A DNA stretch of 64,000 nucleotides from Bradyrhizobium diazoefficiens. Lineage in GTDB: Bacteria; Pseudomonadota; Alphaproteobacteria; Rhizobiales; Xanthobacteraceae. The notes beneath the pieces are model-generated. The model saw only the letters and a program-made list of their open reading frames with translations, was not told where the DNA came from and ran no database searches. The position numbers were made by a program, and so were the translations under genes. Position 1 is the first letter of the stretch. Every line of letters begins with the position of its first letter. Where the stretch lies: contig NZ_CP067101.1 in NCBI RefSeq assembly GCF_016616425.1, forward strand, positions 2,480,001-2,544,000, in the 5' to 3' direction. Shown in pieces: positions 33,674-43,678 of this stretch.

Positions 33674-35791
33674 ATGACGAAAGCCGTACAAAAGATCACG
33701 CTGTCGCCTTCCCGGGATATTCCCTTCAACAAGCTTGTGCTCAGCCAATCGAACGTTCGCCGCGTCAAGGCCGGTGTATCGATCGAGCAGCTTGCCGAGA
33801 GCATTGCGCAGCGGACGCTTCTGCAAAGCCTGAGTGTCCGGGCCGCTGTTGATGCAGATGGCAACGAGACCGGCATGTTCGAGGTGCCAGCAGGCGGGAG
33901 GCGCTATCGTGCTCTCGAGCTCCTGGTGAAACAGAAGCGGATGTCGAAAACGCAGGCAGTGCCGTGCGTCGTTCGCGAAGGGGGCATCGCCGAGGACGAT
34001 TCCGTGGCGGAGAACGATGAGCGGGTCGGCCTGCATCCGCTCGATCAGTTTCGGGCCTTCCAGATCCTCCGCGATCTCGGCATGAGCGAGGAAGACATTG
34101 CCGCGCGGCACTTCGTGAACTCCGCGATCGTCAAGCAGCGCCTGCGCCTGGCGTCGGTCTCGCCGAAATTGCATGACGTCTATGCCGAAGACGGCATGAC
34201 GCTCGAGCAGCTCATGGCGTTCTCAGTCACCGCGGATCACGCCCGCCAGGAGCAAGTTTGGGAGAACGTCAGCCGTTCCGGTTATGACGAGCCGTACCAG
34301 ATCCGCCGCATGCTCACCGAAAACACCGTACGCGGGTCCGATCGTCGGGCCCAATTTGTCGGCCTTGATGCCTATCAGCACGCGGGTGGCGGCGTTCTGC
34401 GGGATTTGTTCGAGCACGACGACGGCGGCTGGCTTCAAGACATCGTGTTGCTCGACCGCCTCGTGACCGAAAAGCTCAAAGCTGAAGCCGAGACGATTGC
34501 TGCCGAAGGCTGGAAGTGGATCTCCGTCGCTGTAGAATTCTCCTACGGTCACACTCAAGGCCTACGAGAAATCGAAGGTAAACCTGCCGATCTCTCGCCT
34601 GAGGAGCAGGCCACCATCGATGCCCTCAACGCCGAGCAGGCCAAGCTTGAAACCGATTACCGGGATACGGACGAGTTGCCCGATGAGGTCGATCAGCGTA
34701 TCGGCGAAATCGAGGCGGCGCTGGCGGCGTTCGAAGACCGGCCAATGCTCTACGATCCGACCGAGATCGCCCGAGCTGGTGTCTTCATCAGCATCGATTC
34801 CGAAGGACGCCTCTCCGTGGACCGGGGTTACATCCGGCCAGAGGACGAGGTGCTGGCAACTGATCCTGATGTCGGGCAAGGCGCCGAAGCGTCCTCGACG
34901 GAAGGTCAAGAAGAGGGCCCTGCCGCCCAGCGCACGGTGATCGCGGTCGCGGGTTGCGCTCCTGATGCTGACGAAGATGATGAGGACGCGGCCAGGCCTC
35001 TGCCGGATCGGCTGATCACCGAGCTGACGGCGCATCGGACACTGGCATTGCGCGATGCGCTGGCAGAAAATCCTGCGGTCGCATTCCAGGCAGTGCTGCA
35101 TAACTTCGTGCTGACGGCTTTTTACCAGTTCGCATCGTCCGGGAACTGTCTTGAGATCGGCCTTCGCACGCCGAACTTTCCAGCCCAAGCTCCTGGGCTG
35201 AGAGAAAGCGTCTCCGCCAAGGCCGTCGAGGCGCGACATGAGGCCTGGAAGGCACGGTTGCCGAAGAGCGAGAACGATCTTTGGGATGCGCTGACGGCTC
35301 TCGATGGTGGTGCACAGGCGTCGCTGTTCGCCCACTGTGCGTCATTTGCGGTCAATGCCGTCTATGAGCCGGCCAATCGTTACAATCAGGGTCGCGTCTC
35401 AGCCCACGGCGTCCGCACGCGTCTCGACCAGGCTGATGTGCTGGCGAGGGCGGTCGGGCTCGACATGGTTCAGGCGGGGTGGAAGCCGTCCGTCGACAAC
35501 TATCTCGGCCGGGTCACCAAGCCGCGCATTCTGGAGGCCGTGCGGGAGGCGAAGGGCGAGTCGTCGGCTCAATTGATCGACCATCTGAAGAAGGCCGACA
35601 TGGCCAAGGAGGCCGAGCGGCTTCTCGATGGCTCGGGCTGGTTGCCAGAGCCGCTGCGTCTCGTCGATCGCGACGCGGTGCCCGTGGGGCAGGAGTGCGA
35701 AGCGGGGGCGCTGCCCGAATTCCTCGCCGATGAGGAGGATCAGGAGAACGGCAGCGACGACGATCCGCAACAGCTCGACGCGGCTGAGTGA
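33674..35791 (+). CDS. ParB-family partition/nuclease protein
   Basis: The protein is 705 aa from the ATG at 33674; the frame is open upstream into the preceding gene. The ParB N-terminal domain is clear: LSQSNVRRVKAGVSIEQLAE, then VPAGGRRYRALE, the CTP-binding box GxxR. The HTH region follows (MSEEDIAARHFVNSAIVKQRLRLA). The remaining ~450 residues are a long acidic C-terminal extension characteristic of the ParB proteins of rhizobial integrative elements. It probably maintains or regulates the excised element rather than the chromosome. No ParA is encoded nearby. Confidence 0.88.
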   Translation: MTKAVQKITLSPSRDIPFNKLVLSQSNVRRVKAGVSIEQLAESIAQRTLLQSLSVRAAVDADGNETGMFEVPAGGRRYRALELLVKQKRMSKTQAVPCVVREGGIAEDDSVAENDERVGLHPLDQFRAFQILRDLGMSEEDIAARHFVNSAIVKQRLRLASVSPKLHDVYAEDGMTLEQLMAFSVTADHARQEQVWENVSRSGYDEPYQIRRMLTENTVRGSDRRAQFVGLDAYQHAGGGVLRDLFEHDDGGWLQDIVLLDRLVTEKLKAEAETIAAEGWKWISVAVEFSYGHTQGLREIEGKPADLSPEEQATIDALNAEQAKLETDYRDTDELPDEVDQRIGEIEAALAAFEDRPMLYDPTEIARAGVFISIDSEGRLSVDRGYIRPEDEVLATDPDVGQGAEASSTEGQEEGPAAQRTVIAVAGCAPDADEDDEDAARPLPDRLITELTAHRTLALRDALAENPAVAFQAVLHNFVLTAFYQFASSGNCLEIGLRTPNFPAQAPGLRESVSAKAVEARHEAWKARLPKSENDLWDALTALDGGAQASLFAHCASFAVNAVYEPANRYNQGRVSAHGVRTRLDQADVLARAVGLDMVQAGWKPSVDNYLGRVTKPRILEAVREAKGESSAQLIDHLKKADMAKEAERLLDGSGWLPEPLRLVDRDAVPVGQECEAGALPEFLADEEDQENGSDDDPQQLDAAE

Positions 35792-35832
35792 CATTATGGA
35801 GCGGGATGGCTCCGGCTGTCCTGCGGTTGCTC

Positions 35833-35859
35833 GGGGACCGGCGTGCAGCGCCGGTCCCC
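35833..35859 (+). terminator. Strong hairpin between parB and the helicase gene
   Basis: GGGGACCGGCG and CGCCGGTCCCC form a perfect 11-bp stem with a 5-nt loop (TGCAG), followed by ATTCTT. It lies 42 nt after the parB stop and would act as a terminator or attenuator before the large helicase gene. Confidence 0.65.
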
Positions 35860-35975
35860 ATTCTTATGGGCGTGGCTTGAGAGGGAGAGCCGGGCCGGGA
35901 AGGGTTTGAGCCGTCGAGGTCAGAGGAGAGCGCCTGGCGGTTCGACCCCTTCCTGCTCTCCTGCGACATCCTGCC

Positions 35976-38900
35976 ATGACCGAATCTTTCGCCGGCGGCG
36001 CTGCCGCCGCGCCGCTTTCGTTGCGCGCCGCTGCAACTTTCACCTCCGCCGCCGTCAGGGCCGCGCGACAACTCCTGACCGAGCTCGAACGCGGTCGGCG
36101 CATCGATGCCGCTGTTCTGCGTAGCGCCATGGAGGCTGCCTTCGGCGCCTCCGACGCGGCCGGCGTCTGGAACTGGAAGACCGCCTACGATGTCTGCGAG
36201 GCGGCAACGGTTCTCTTCCTTCGCAAGTTCGGCCCGGCCATCCGCGCGAAGGCTGGCTCGACGGCTGCCATGCTGCCGATGCTGGCGAAAGTCGCGAACT
36301 GCCTGCCGACCCACACGCGGCGTTCCGAGGACAGCCAGGCACTTCAGCAGTTCTCGACGCCCATTCCGCTGGGACTGGTCGCATGCACTGCAGCCGGCAT
36401 TACATCGGTCGATCGCGTTCTGGAGCCTTCCGCGGGGACGGGTTTGCTCGCCGTCTTTGCAGAGCTCGCCGGGGGCGCCTTGATGTTGAACGAGTTGGCC
36501 GAGACGCGGGCGGGTTTGCTCGAGCATCTATTCGCGGGCGATAACGTCACGCGGTTCGATGCTGCTCAGATCGATGACCACCTCGACGTGAGTGTCGCGC
36601 CGAGCGTCGTTCTGATGAACCCGCCGTTCTCCGCGGTGGCGAATGTCGATCGACGGATGGCGGATGCGGCTCTCCGTCACATCGCTTCGGCGCTCGGCCG
36701 CCTTTGCGACGGTGGACGCCTCGTCGCCATCACTGGCGCCAGCTTCGCGCCGGATAACCCAGCATGGCGAGAAGCCTTTGTGCGGCTCCAGGAACGCGGG
36801 CAGGTGGTATTTTCTGCGGCGATCGGCGGCGCCGTCTACGCGAAGCACGGAACACTAGTCGACACACGGCTGCTTGTGATCGACAAGCTGCCCGCTGCCG
36901 ATCCGATGGCTTTTCCTGCCTCGCCAGGAATGGCGGCCGATGTCGCTGCCTTGCTGGATTGGGTGACCAAGCATGTGCCTACAAGGCCGCCTTTCGCCAC
37001 GTCATCGGAGATCGCCGCTATCGGGCGGCCAGAGATGTCGCGGTCGACCAGCGCTGTTGCACCGCGCTCATCGTCTTCTTCAATAGGCGCAGCGCCAGAA
37101 GGCGTCGAACTTACGTATGAAACGGTCGAATGGTCGCCGCCGGAGGGTGCTCGGCTCACCGACGCGCTCTACGAGGAATACGGATTGCAGTCGATCCACA
37201 TTCCCGGATCGTGCGCACACCCGACCAAACTCGTGCAGTCCGCAGCGATGGCGTCCGTTGCGCCACCGAAGCCAACCTATCGTCCGCACCTGCCCGCCAA
37301 TGTCATGGCAGACGGAGTTCTATCGGACGCCCAGCTTGAGAGCGCTATCTATGCGGGCGAGGCGCATTCTGAGTTTCTCGCGGGCTCCTGGACGGTCGAC
37401 GCGACCTTTGATGTTGTGGCCGCCGCGCGCGACGACGCAGAGAATGCCGTCCGCTTTCGACGTGGCTGGTTTTTGGGTGATGGCACCGGAGCGGGCAAGG
37501 GGCGGCAGGTCGCGGGGATCCTCCTCGACAACTGGCTCAAGGGCCGTCGTCGGGCGGTCTGGATCAGCAAGTCTGATAAGCTGATCGAAGATGCGCAGCG
37601 TGACTGGTCTGCGCTCGGCATGGAGCGCCTGCTTGTTACGCCGCTGTCTCGGTTTCGCCAGGGCACCTCGATCCGGCTTTCGGAAGGCATCCTATTTACC
37701 ACCTACGCCACGCTACGGACCGACGAGCGTGGCGAAAAGCTTTCGCGCGTCAAGCAGATCGTCGAATGGTTGGGCTCCGACTTCGAGGGAGTGATCGTCT
37801 TCGACGAGAGCCACGCCATGCAGAACGCGGTCGGGGGCAAGGGCGAGCGCGGCGACCAGGCGGCCTCTCAGCAGGGGCGCGCGGGCCTGAGACTCCAGCA
37901 TGCCTTGCCGAATGCTCGCGTGGTTTATGTGTCGGCGACGGGTGCCACCACGGTCCACAATCTCGCTTATGCCCAACGCCTCGGCCTGTGGGGCGGTGCC
38001 GACTTCCCGTTTGCCACGCGTGCCGAGTTCGTCGAAGCGATCGAGCAGGGCGGGGTCGCGGCGATGGAGGTGCTGGCGCGCGACCTCAAGGCCCTCGGTC
38101 TCTACGCGGCCCGATCGCTCTCTTACGAGGGCGTCGAGTACGAGCTCGTTGAGCACCAGCTGACGCTGGAACAGGTTCGCATCTACGATGCCTATGCCGG
38201 TGCGTTCAGCGTCATCCATAACAACCTCGATGCGGCGATGCGAGCCGCCAACATCACCGGCGCAACGGGAACGCTGAACGGGCAGGCCAAGTCTGCGGCA
38301 CGCTCCGCCTTCGAAAGCGCGAAGCAGCGCTTCTTCGGTCATCTCCTGACTTCGATGAAGACCCCGTCGCTGGTCCGATCGATCGAGCGCGACCTTGATG
38401 CTGGCCACGCCGCTGTCATCCAGATCGTGTCGACGGGCGAAGCGCTGATGGAGCGCCGGCTCGTCGAGATCCCGACTGAAGAGTGGGGCGACGTCCAGGT
38501 CGACATCACCCCGCGCGAGTACGTGCTCGACTACCTCGCCCATTCCTTCCCGGTCCGGCTCTATGAGCCCTTCACCGACGAGGAGGGTAATCTCTGCTCC
38601 CGGCCCGTCTATCGCGATGGCCAGCCGGTCGAGAGCCGGGACGCCGTCGCACGCCGCGCCCGCTTGATCGAAAAGCTCGCCTCGCTGCCGCCCGTGCCTG
38701 GAGCGTTGGATCAGGTCGTCCAGCGTTTCGGCACCGACATCGTCGCCGAAGTAACGGGTCGCTCGCGCCGCATTGTTCGCAAGGACGACCGGTTGGTGGT
38801 CGAAAATCGCGCGGGTTCGGCGAACCTCGCGGAGACCTCCGCCTTCATGGATGACGTCAAGCGCATCCTCGTGTTCTCCGACGCGGGCGGCACGGGAAGG

Positions 38901-40298
38901 AGCTACCACGCCGAACTGTCGGCCCGGAATCGAAGGTTGCGGGTCCATTACCTGCTCGAGCCCGGCTGGAAGGCCGATGCCGCAATTCAGGGCCTCGGCC
39001 GGACCAACCGGACCAATCAGGCGCAGCCGCCGCTGTTCCGGCCCATCGCGACCAACGTGAAGGCGGAAAAGCGCTTTCTCAGCACCATTGCACGGCGGCT
39101 CGACACACTGGGAGCCATCACACGCGGTCAGCGTCAGACCGGAGGGCAGGGCCTATTCCGGCCGGAGGACAATCTCGAAAGCCAGTATGGGCGTGACGCC
39201 TTGCGTCAACTCTACACGTTGCTCGCGCGAGGGAAGGTCGACGGCTGTTCGCTCGAGAGGTTCGAGAATGCGACCGGCCTGAAGCTGACAGATTCCGATG
39301 GGCTCAGAGACGACCTGCCGCCAATCACGACCTTTTTAAACAGATTGCTCGCGCTCACAATTGAACTTCAGAACGTCCTGTTCACCGCTTTCGAGCAGCT
39401 CTTGACCACTCGGATCGAGGGCGCGGTTGCGTCGGGTACCTACGACCTCGGGCTGGAAACGCTCCGCGCTGAGAACTTTGTCGTCACCGACCGGCGGACG
39501 ATCCATGTCCATCCGGGCACCGGCGCCGAGACCCGGCTGATCACCATCACCCAGCGCCAGCGAAACCATCCTGTCGGTTTGGATGACGCTCTTGCCCGTC
39601 TCTCCGATCGCCATGCTGTTCTGTTGATCAACGAACGCTCGGGACGAGCTGCGGTGCAGGTCCCGACGCCAAGCGTCATGCTCGACGACGGCGAGATCGA
39701 GCGGCGTGTCAGCCTGATCCGGCCGATGGAGCAGCACCGGGTCCCCTTGACCATGATGGTGGAGAGCCATTGGGCCGAGGCGGACCGTGAACGCTTCGCC
39801 GCGGCCTGGCTGGCGGAGCTTGCTGAGATCCCAGCGTTCACCGAAAGCACGATCCACGTCGTGGCGGGCCTTCTGCTCCCGATCTGGAAGCGGCTGCCGA
39901 ACGAATCGACCCGCGTCTATCGGCTTCAGACCAATGCAGGCGAACGCATCATCGGCCGCAAAGTTTCGGCCGCGTGGGTCGCAAACGTGCTTGCGACGGA
40001 CGTGCCTTCGCTGACGTCGGACGCTGCCTTTGCCGCGCTGACGGACGGACGGACCGTCCTCGACCTCGCGGAGGGACTTCAGCTTCGCCGGGTCCGGGTG
40101 ATGGGTGCACATCGCATCGAGCTGTCGGGATTCAACGACACGATACGCGATCGCCTTCGTGCTTACGGCCTCTTTGGGGAGATCATCTCCTGGAAGCTGC
40201 GCATGTTCGTACCCACGGACGCGAGCGGCATCCAGGTCCTGTCGAGGGTGCTCGACACCTATCCGGTTACGGGCGTCAGTGAGCGGGAGGCCGCGTGA
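35976..40298 (+). CDS. Strawberry-notch-type helicase with N-terminal methyltransferase-like domain
   Basis: The protein is 1440 aa. Residues about 110-310 resemble an N6-adenine methyltransferase: RVLEPSAGTGLLAV (SAM motif) and VVLMNPPFSA (NPPF near 214). Residues about 495-1010 are an SF2 helicase of the strawberry-notch family: GDGTGAGKGRQVAG (Walker A near 502), IVFDESHAMQN (DESH near 610), VSATGATTVHNL, and AIQGLGRTNRTNQAQPP (arginine finger). The C-terminal third is SBNO-specific. Such fusions are standard cargo of rhizobial and sphingomonad integrative elements. They may remodel or protect DNA in the recipient. The stop overlaps the next start. Confidence 0.85.
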   Translation: MTESFAGGAAAAPLSLRAAATFTSAAVRAARQLLTELERGRRIDAAVLRSAMEAAFGASDAAGVWNWKTAYDVCEAATVLFLRKFGPAIRAKAGSTAAMLPMLAKVANCLPTHTRRSEDSQALQQFSTPIPLGLVACTAAGITSVDRVLEPSAGTGLLAVFAELAGGALMLNELAETRAGLLEHLFAGDNVTRFDAAQIDDHLDVSVAPSVVLMNPPFSAVANVDRRMADAALRHIASALGRLCDGGRLVAITGASFAPDNPAWREAFVRLQERGQVVFSAAIGGAVYAKHGTLVDTRLLVIDKLPAADPMAFPASPGMAADVAALLDWVTKHVPTRPPFATSSEIAAIGRPEMSRSTSAVAPRSSSSSIGAAPEGVELTYETVEWSPPEGARLTDALYEEYGLQSIHIPGSCAHPTKLVQSAAMASVAPPKPTYRPHLPANVMADGVLSDAQLESAIYAGEAHSEFLAGSWTVDATFDVVAAARDDAENAVRFRRGWFLGDGTGAGKGRQVAGILLDNWLKGRRRAVWISKSDKLIEDAQRDWSALGMERLLVTPLSRFRQGTSIRLSEGILFTTYATLRTDERGEKLSRVKQIVEWLGSDFEGVIVFDESHAMQNAVGGKGERGDQAASQQGRAGLRLQHALPNARVVYVSATGATTVHNLAYAQRLGLWGGADFPFATRAEFVEAIEQGGVAAMEVLARDLKALGLYAARSLSYEGVEYELVEHQLTLEQVRIYDAYAGAFSVIHNNLDAAMRAANITGATGTLNGQAKSAARSAFESAKQRFFGHLLTSMKTPSLVRSIERDLDAGHAAVIQIVSTGEALMERRLVEIPTEEWGDVQVDITPREYVLDYLAHSFPVRLYEPFTDEEGNLCSRPVYRDGQPVESRDAVARRARLIEKLASLPPVPGALDQVVQRFGTDIVAEVTGRSRRIVRKDDRLVVENRAGSANLAETSAFMDDVKRILVFSDAGGTGRSYHAELSARNRRLRVHYLLEPGWKADAAIQGLGRTNRTNQAQPPLFRPIATNVKAEKRFLSTIARRLDTLGAITRGQRQTGGQGLFRPEDNLESQYGRDALRQLYTLLARGKVDGCSLERFENATGLKLTDSDGLRDDLPPITTFLNRLLALTIELQNVLFTAFEQLLTTRIEGAVASGTYDLGLETLRAENFVVTDRRTIHVHPGTGAETRLITITQRQRNHPVGLDDALARLSDRHAVLLINERSGRAAVQVPTPSVMLDDGEIERRVSLIRPMEQHRVPLTMMVESHWAEADRERFAAAWLAELAEIPAFTESTIHVVAGLLLPIWKRLPNESTRVYRLQTNAGERIIGRKVSAAWVANVLATDVPSLTSDAAFAALTDGRTVLDLAEGLQLRRVRVMGAHRIELSGFNDTIRDRLRAYGLFGEIISWKLRMFVPTDASGIQVLSRVLDTYPVTGVSEREAA

Positions 40299-41359
40299 TG
40301 TCCGGCGATGTCTCCGAGCTGGCACGCCGCCTCGCGCGCGAGGCCGAGGCGGTGTGCCGACACTATCTCCCCAATGGTAAGCGGGCGGGGCGGTACTGGG
40401 TGGTTGGCGACGTCCACAACACCCCGGGCCGCTCGCTATTTGTGCGGCTCCAGGAATCGTCGAAGGGCCCCGCCGGCAAATGGACCGATGCCGCGACCGG
40501 GGAGCATGGCGATCTCCTCGACATCATCCGCGAAAGCCTTGCCTTGCGAGACTTCCGCGAGGTCGCCGAGGAGGCGAGGCGCTTTCTGAAGCTGCCTCGT
40601 TCTAAGGAGCAATCACTCCCGAGACCTGTTCGTCCAGTCGTGCCGGCCGGATCGCAAGAAGCCGCCCGTCGACTTTTTGCGATATCCGGTCCGATCGAGG
40701 GGACGTTGGTGGAAACGTATTTGCAACGTCGTGGAATAAGCCAAATCCACCATGGTGGTAGCCTGCGCTTCCATCCACGTTGCTACTACCGACCGGACGA
40801 GCATTTGCCGACTGAAACCTGGCCGGCGATGATAGGCTCTGTCACGGACCTCGAGGGACGGATCACCGGCGTGCATCGCACCTGGCTAGATCCACACGGC
40901 TTTGATCGCGTGCGGCTCGGCAAGGCCCCGATCGACACGCCACGACGGGCCATGGGCGACCTGCTTGGTAACGCCGTTCGCTTCGGCGTGGTGGACGACG
41001 TGCTCGCTGCGGGCGAGGGGATCGAGACCATGCTGTCGCTGCGTTATGTACTGCCGACCCTGCCCATGACCGCTGCTCTCTCGGCCAATCACCTCTCAGC
41101 CATGTTGCTGCCGTCTGGCCTACGCCGACTCTATATCGCCCGTGACGCAGATGCCGCCGGAGATGCCGTACAGGCTAATCTCACCCAGCGCGCAGAAGGC
41201 GCCGGCATTGAAGCGATCGCATTGTCGCCCCGGCTGGGCGACTTCAACGAAGATCTGAACATCTTCGGACTCGAGGCCCTCCGAGCAGCGTTGCTACTTC
41301 AACTCGTACCGGAGGACGTCGTCCGTTTCCTGCATTCGTCGATGGCAACCGCGGAATAG
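40298..41359 (+). CDS. Toprim-domain primase-like protein (DUF7146 type)
   Basis: The protein is 353 aa from the ATG at 40298, overlapping the upstream stop by one base (TGATG). The N-terminal part (PNGKRAGRYWVVGDVHNTPG, HGDLLDIIRE) resembles the zinc-free entry domain of plasmid primases. The Toprim core is seen as VLAAGEGIETMLSL (catalytic Glu near 240) and RLYIARDADAAGDA (DxD near 279). It would prime lagging-strand or complementary-strand synthesis after transfer. No helicase domain is fused. Confidence 0.85.
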   Translation: MSGDVSELARRLAREAEAVCRHYLPNGKRAGRYWVVGDVHNTPGRSLFVRLQESSKGPAGKWTDAATGEHGDLLDIIRESLALRDFREVAEEARRFLKLPRSKEQSLPRPVRPVVPAGSQEAARRLFAISGPIEGTLVETYLQRRGISQIHHGGSLRFHPRCYYRPDEHLPTETWPAMIGSVTDLEGRITGVHRTWLDPHGFDRVRLGKAPIDTPRRAMGDLLGNAVRFGVVDDVLAAGEGIETMLSLRYVLPTLPMTAALSANHLSAMLLPSGLRRLYIARDADAAGDAVQANLTQRAEGAGIEAIALSPRLGDFNEDLNIFGLEALRAALLLQLVPEDVVRFLHSSMATAE

Positions 41360-41578
41360 CCCCGGCAATTCGATGAGCGTCGACAGGTCGGTCGCGGTGC
41401 GGCCACTGCCGGAAGAGGACGCGACCACGGCCTTCTAGAGGGCGATCGGACGGCAAGCGGCTCGGGCCGGCAATGGCTGCGTCCGGCAATTTTCCGCCGC
41501 GCGCCGGCGACGAGAAGACACATTAGCCATCTGGCGAGCGCGCTTTGCATCGCGAAGCAAAATAGCCGGCCTCCGCCA

Positions 41579-41697
41579 TCCTCCGCTGCGCTTCGGCCCT
41601 CCGCTCTGCTCTGGGTTCTGGCCCATTCCGCCTGCCGTCTGAGTGATCGCCACGAAGGCCGCGATGGTCGCGGCCGATCCGGCAAAGGATCGCCTCC
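41579..41697 (+). promoter_or_regulatory. Upstream element shared with the DUF736 gene
   Basis: This stretch contains TCCTCCGCTGCGCTTCGGCC (41579-41598) and GATCGCCACGAAGGCCGCGA followed by TGGTCGCGG (41646-41674). Both blocks recur, in order, at 43679-43698 and 43733-43761 before the DUF736 gene. In each case the second block ends 23-26 nt before the start codon. The 338-bp gap 41360-41697 holds no other feature I can support. Confidence 0.45.
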
Positions 41698-42621
41698 ATG
41701 ACCGACCACGATGACATCGAACCGCCGCACGCCGCATCTGCGACCGAACAAGTTCTTACCGAATTGCAGCTCTTCGGTTACCGCCCCTTCGACGACCAGC
41801 CCGATCCACGGCCGCTTCCCGAGGGCAGGATCATTACCGGTGCCGTCGCTGACATCTTCGATGCCCTGGTCGCCACGTTGAGCGACACGCGGCTCGAGCC
41901 GGACCTCGACGATCTGCTCTGGTCGACTGTCAACCTGTTCCACCGAGCCGTCGACCGCATCGGACGCCAACTCGACGACAACGAACAGGCGCAGCAGAAG
42001 CGCCAGCGCGAGCAAGACGGCTCCGAAGTTCGGTCGGTCGAACTCGAGCGCGCGACGGCGGAAGGCATCTCGCTGATCGAGCGCCGCAACTGCCTGGAGC
42101 TTTTCCGTGACCAGGCCATCGAGCGCTTCGAGACCCAGACCGGCTCATTCTGGCGTCCGCGATCGGGATCACTGGTGAATCATCGCACGCTGACGGCAGC
42201 TATGATCGACTCCCGCGATTTTCTTGCGGCCAAGCGCCGCGCCGAGACCGAGATCATGTTGCCGTCGGGACCGAAGATCGCACTCACCGGCGGCCTCGAC
42301 TTCAACGACCATCACCTGATCTGGGATCGCCTCGACAAGGTTCACGCGAAGCATTCCGACATGGTCCTGCTGCATGGCGGCTCGCCCAAAGGGGCCGAAC
42401 TGATCGCCTCCAAGTGGGCGACCAACCGCAAGGTGCCTCAAATCGCCTTCAAGCCTGACTGGACTAAGCATGCCAAGGCGGCGCCATTCAAGCGCAACGA
42501 TGCCATGCTCGAACTCCTGCCGATAGGCGTCATGCACTTCCCGGGCACGGGAATCCAGGACAACCTCGCCGACAAGGCGAAGCGCCTCGGCATCCCCGTA
42601 TGGAGGTTCGGCGACGCGTGA
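41698..42621 (+). CDS. DUF2493 (YspA/SLOG-like) protein
   Basis: The protein is 307 aa. The C-terminal ~130 residues hold the DUF2493 Rossmann-like core: KIALTGGLDFNDHHLIWDRL (GG-nucleotide loop), then MVLLHGGSPKGAELIASKWA and a late HFPGTGIQDNLADKAKRLGI. The fold belongs to the SLOG superfamily, which binds nucleotide-derived ligands. The N-terminal half is helical and acidic (DLDDLLWSTVNLF). It is a standard member of this conjugative backbone, with biochemical role unproven. Confidence 0.82.
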   Translation: MTDHDDIEPPHAASATEQVLTELQLFGYRPFDDQPDPRPLPEGRIITGAVADIFDALVATLSDTRLEPDLDDLLWSTVNLFHRAVDRIGRQLDDNEQAQQKRQREQDGSEVRSVELERATAEGISLIERRNCLELFRDQAIERFETQTGSFWRPRSGSLVNHRTLTAAMIDSRDFLAAKRRAETEIMLPSGPKIALTGGLDFNDHHLIWDRLDKVHAKHSDMVLLHGGSPKGAELIASKWATNRKVPQIAFKPDWTKHAKAAPFKRNDAMLELLPIGVMHFPGTGIQDNLADKAKRLGIPVWRFGDA

Positions 42622-42761
42622 GCGCCGTCTTCCAGCCTCTAAAGGATGAAGCGGATTTGCATGCGCCGCAACTCCGCCTCCTTTCGATTTCATATCCAGA
42701 TTTGCGCCGTGGTGGTGGTGGAAGGCGCGACTGGTAGATCTATGCACATGGAGCCACCACC

Positions 42762-43280
42762 ATGCTCGCCCTTGGGCTCGTTCTCAACACACTCGGCATT
42801 GGCTTGTTCTGCTGGGCGATTTTTGCGCTCGCTGTGTATGCCTTGCCGTTTTTCGTCGCGCTGAGTCTCGGGATGGCGGCGTTTCAGAGCGGCGCCGGCC
42901 TCATTGGCGCCCTGCTTATCGCAACGGCCGGCGGTGCGCTGACGCTCGTCCTAGGCCAGGTCGCCTTCGCTGTTACTCGGTCCTCGGCCTTGCGCATCGC
43001 GATCGCGACAGCATTTGCTGTTCCCGCCGCCGTCGCTGGCTATCAAGTGGTGTTCGCCGTGTCCCACATCGGGGTGCCTTCGCTGGCCTGGCGTGAGGTC
43101 TTCGCTTGCCTGGGTGCAGTTTGCATTGGCGTTACGTCATGGACGCGCTTGATGATTTTGGCGGAGACCCGCCCGTTCGTGCCGGGTGGGTGGTGGAGAA
43201 CCGGTCCTAACCAGTTCTTACGGCCGCATGGACCGAACGATGTGCGCTTTCCGCCTTCATCGTCGAACAGGCTCGCGTAG
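42762..43280 (+). CDS. Multi-pass inner-membrane protein of unknown function
   Basis: The protein is 172 aa with about four hydrophobic segments (GLVLNTLGIGLFCWAIFAL, LIGALLIATAGGALTLVL, IAIATAFAVPAAVAGYQVVF and a weaker fourth near VFACLGAVCIGVTSW). No Shine-Dalgarno sequence precedes the ATG. Instead TGGTGGTGG at 42713-42721 can pair with CCACCACCA at 42754-42762, reaching into the start codon, so this start is uncertain. No family recognised. Confidence 0.55.
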   Translation: MLALGLVLNTLGIGLFCWAIFALAVYALPFFVALSLGMAAFQSGAGLIGALLIATAGGALTLVLGQVAFAVTRSSALRIAIATAFAVPAAVAGYQVVFAVSHIGVPSLAWREVFACLGAVCIGVTSWTRLMILAETRPFVPGGWWRTGPNQFLRPHGPNDVRFPPSSSNRLA

Positions 43281-43616
43281 ATCGGCGCGGTGAATGGCGA
43301 TCATCGAGACCTGAGCGCGGCAGAGGCAGTCCTCTTCGGAACTCGTCGACCAAGCCGCCGGCATTTCGGTTTCGCCCACGCAGCCGCGGCGGAGCGGTGT
43401 TACCTCGATCCGTTCTTGGGAGACGATACCGCCTTTTGCAGCGGATTGTTTCTCTTTCCGCGCTGAATCCTTCCGACCTGTTGTTCATCAAAACCAAGAT
43501 GGCCACGCTTCTCCAGAGATTGTGGTTCAGCACGCGGACGCACGTGGCCTCGTTGATGGCTTGATCTGGCCGAAGACCGGCTTCGCCTCGATCGTCTGAG
43601 CCGCAACGCCGTTGAT

Positions 43617-43668
43617 GCGACTTTCTTCCCCTGGGCTTCGCCCATTCCTCGCGAGACAAGAAAGTCGC
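43617..43668. repeat. Perfect inverted repeat upstream of the DUF736 gene
   Basis: GCGACTTTCTT (43617-43627) and AAGAAAGTCGC (43658-43668) are an 11-bp perfect inverted repeat with a 30-nt spacer. They lie within the ~500-bp gap before the DUF736 gene. This could be an operator pair or a long hairpin. Confidence 0.5.
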
Positions 43669-43678
43669 CACAACGACG

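Noticed and set aside
37713..38948. Minus-strand 411-codon frame inside the strawberry-notch gene
   Set aside because: It is antisense to conserved helicase motifs and is composed of shadow sequence typical of GC-rich genes.
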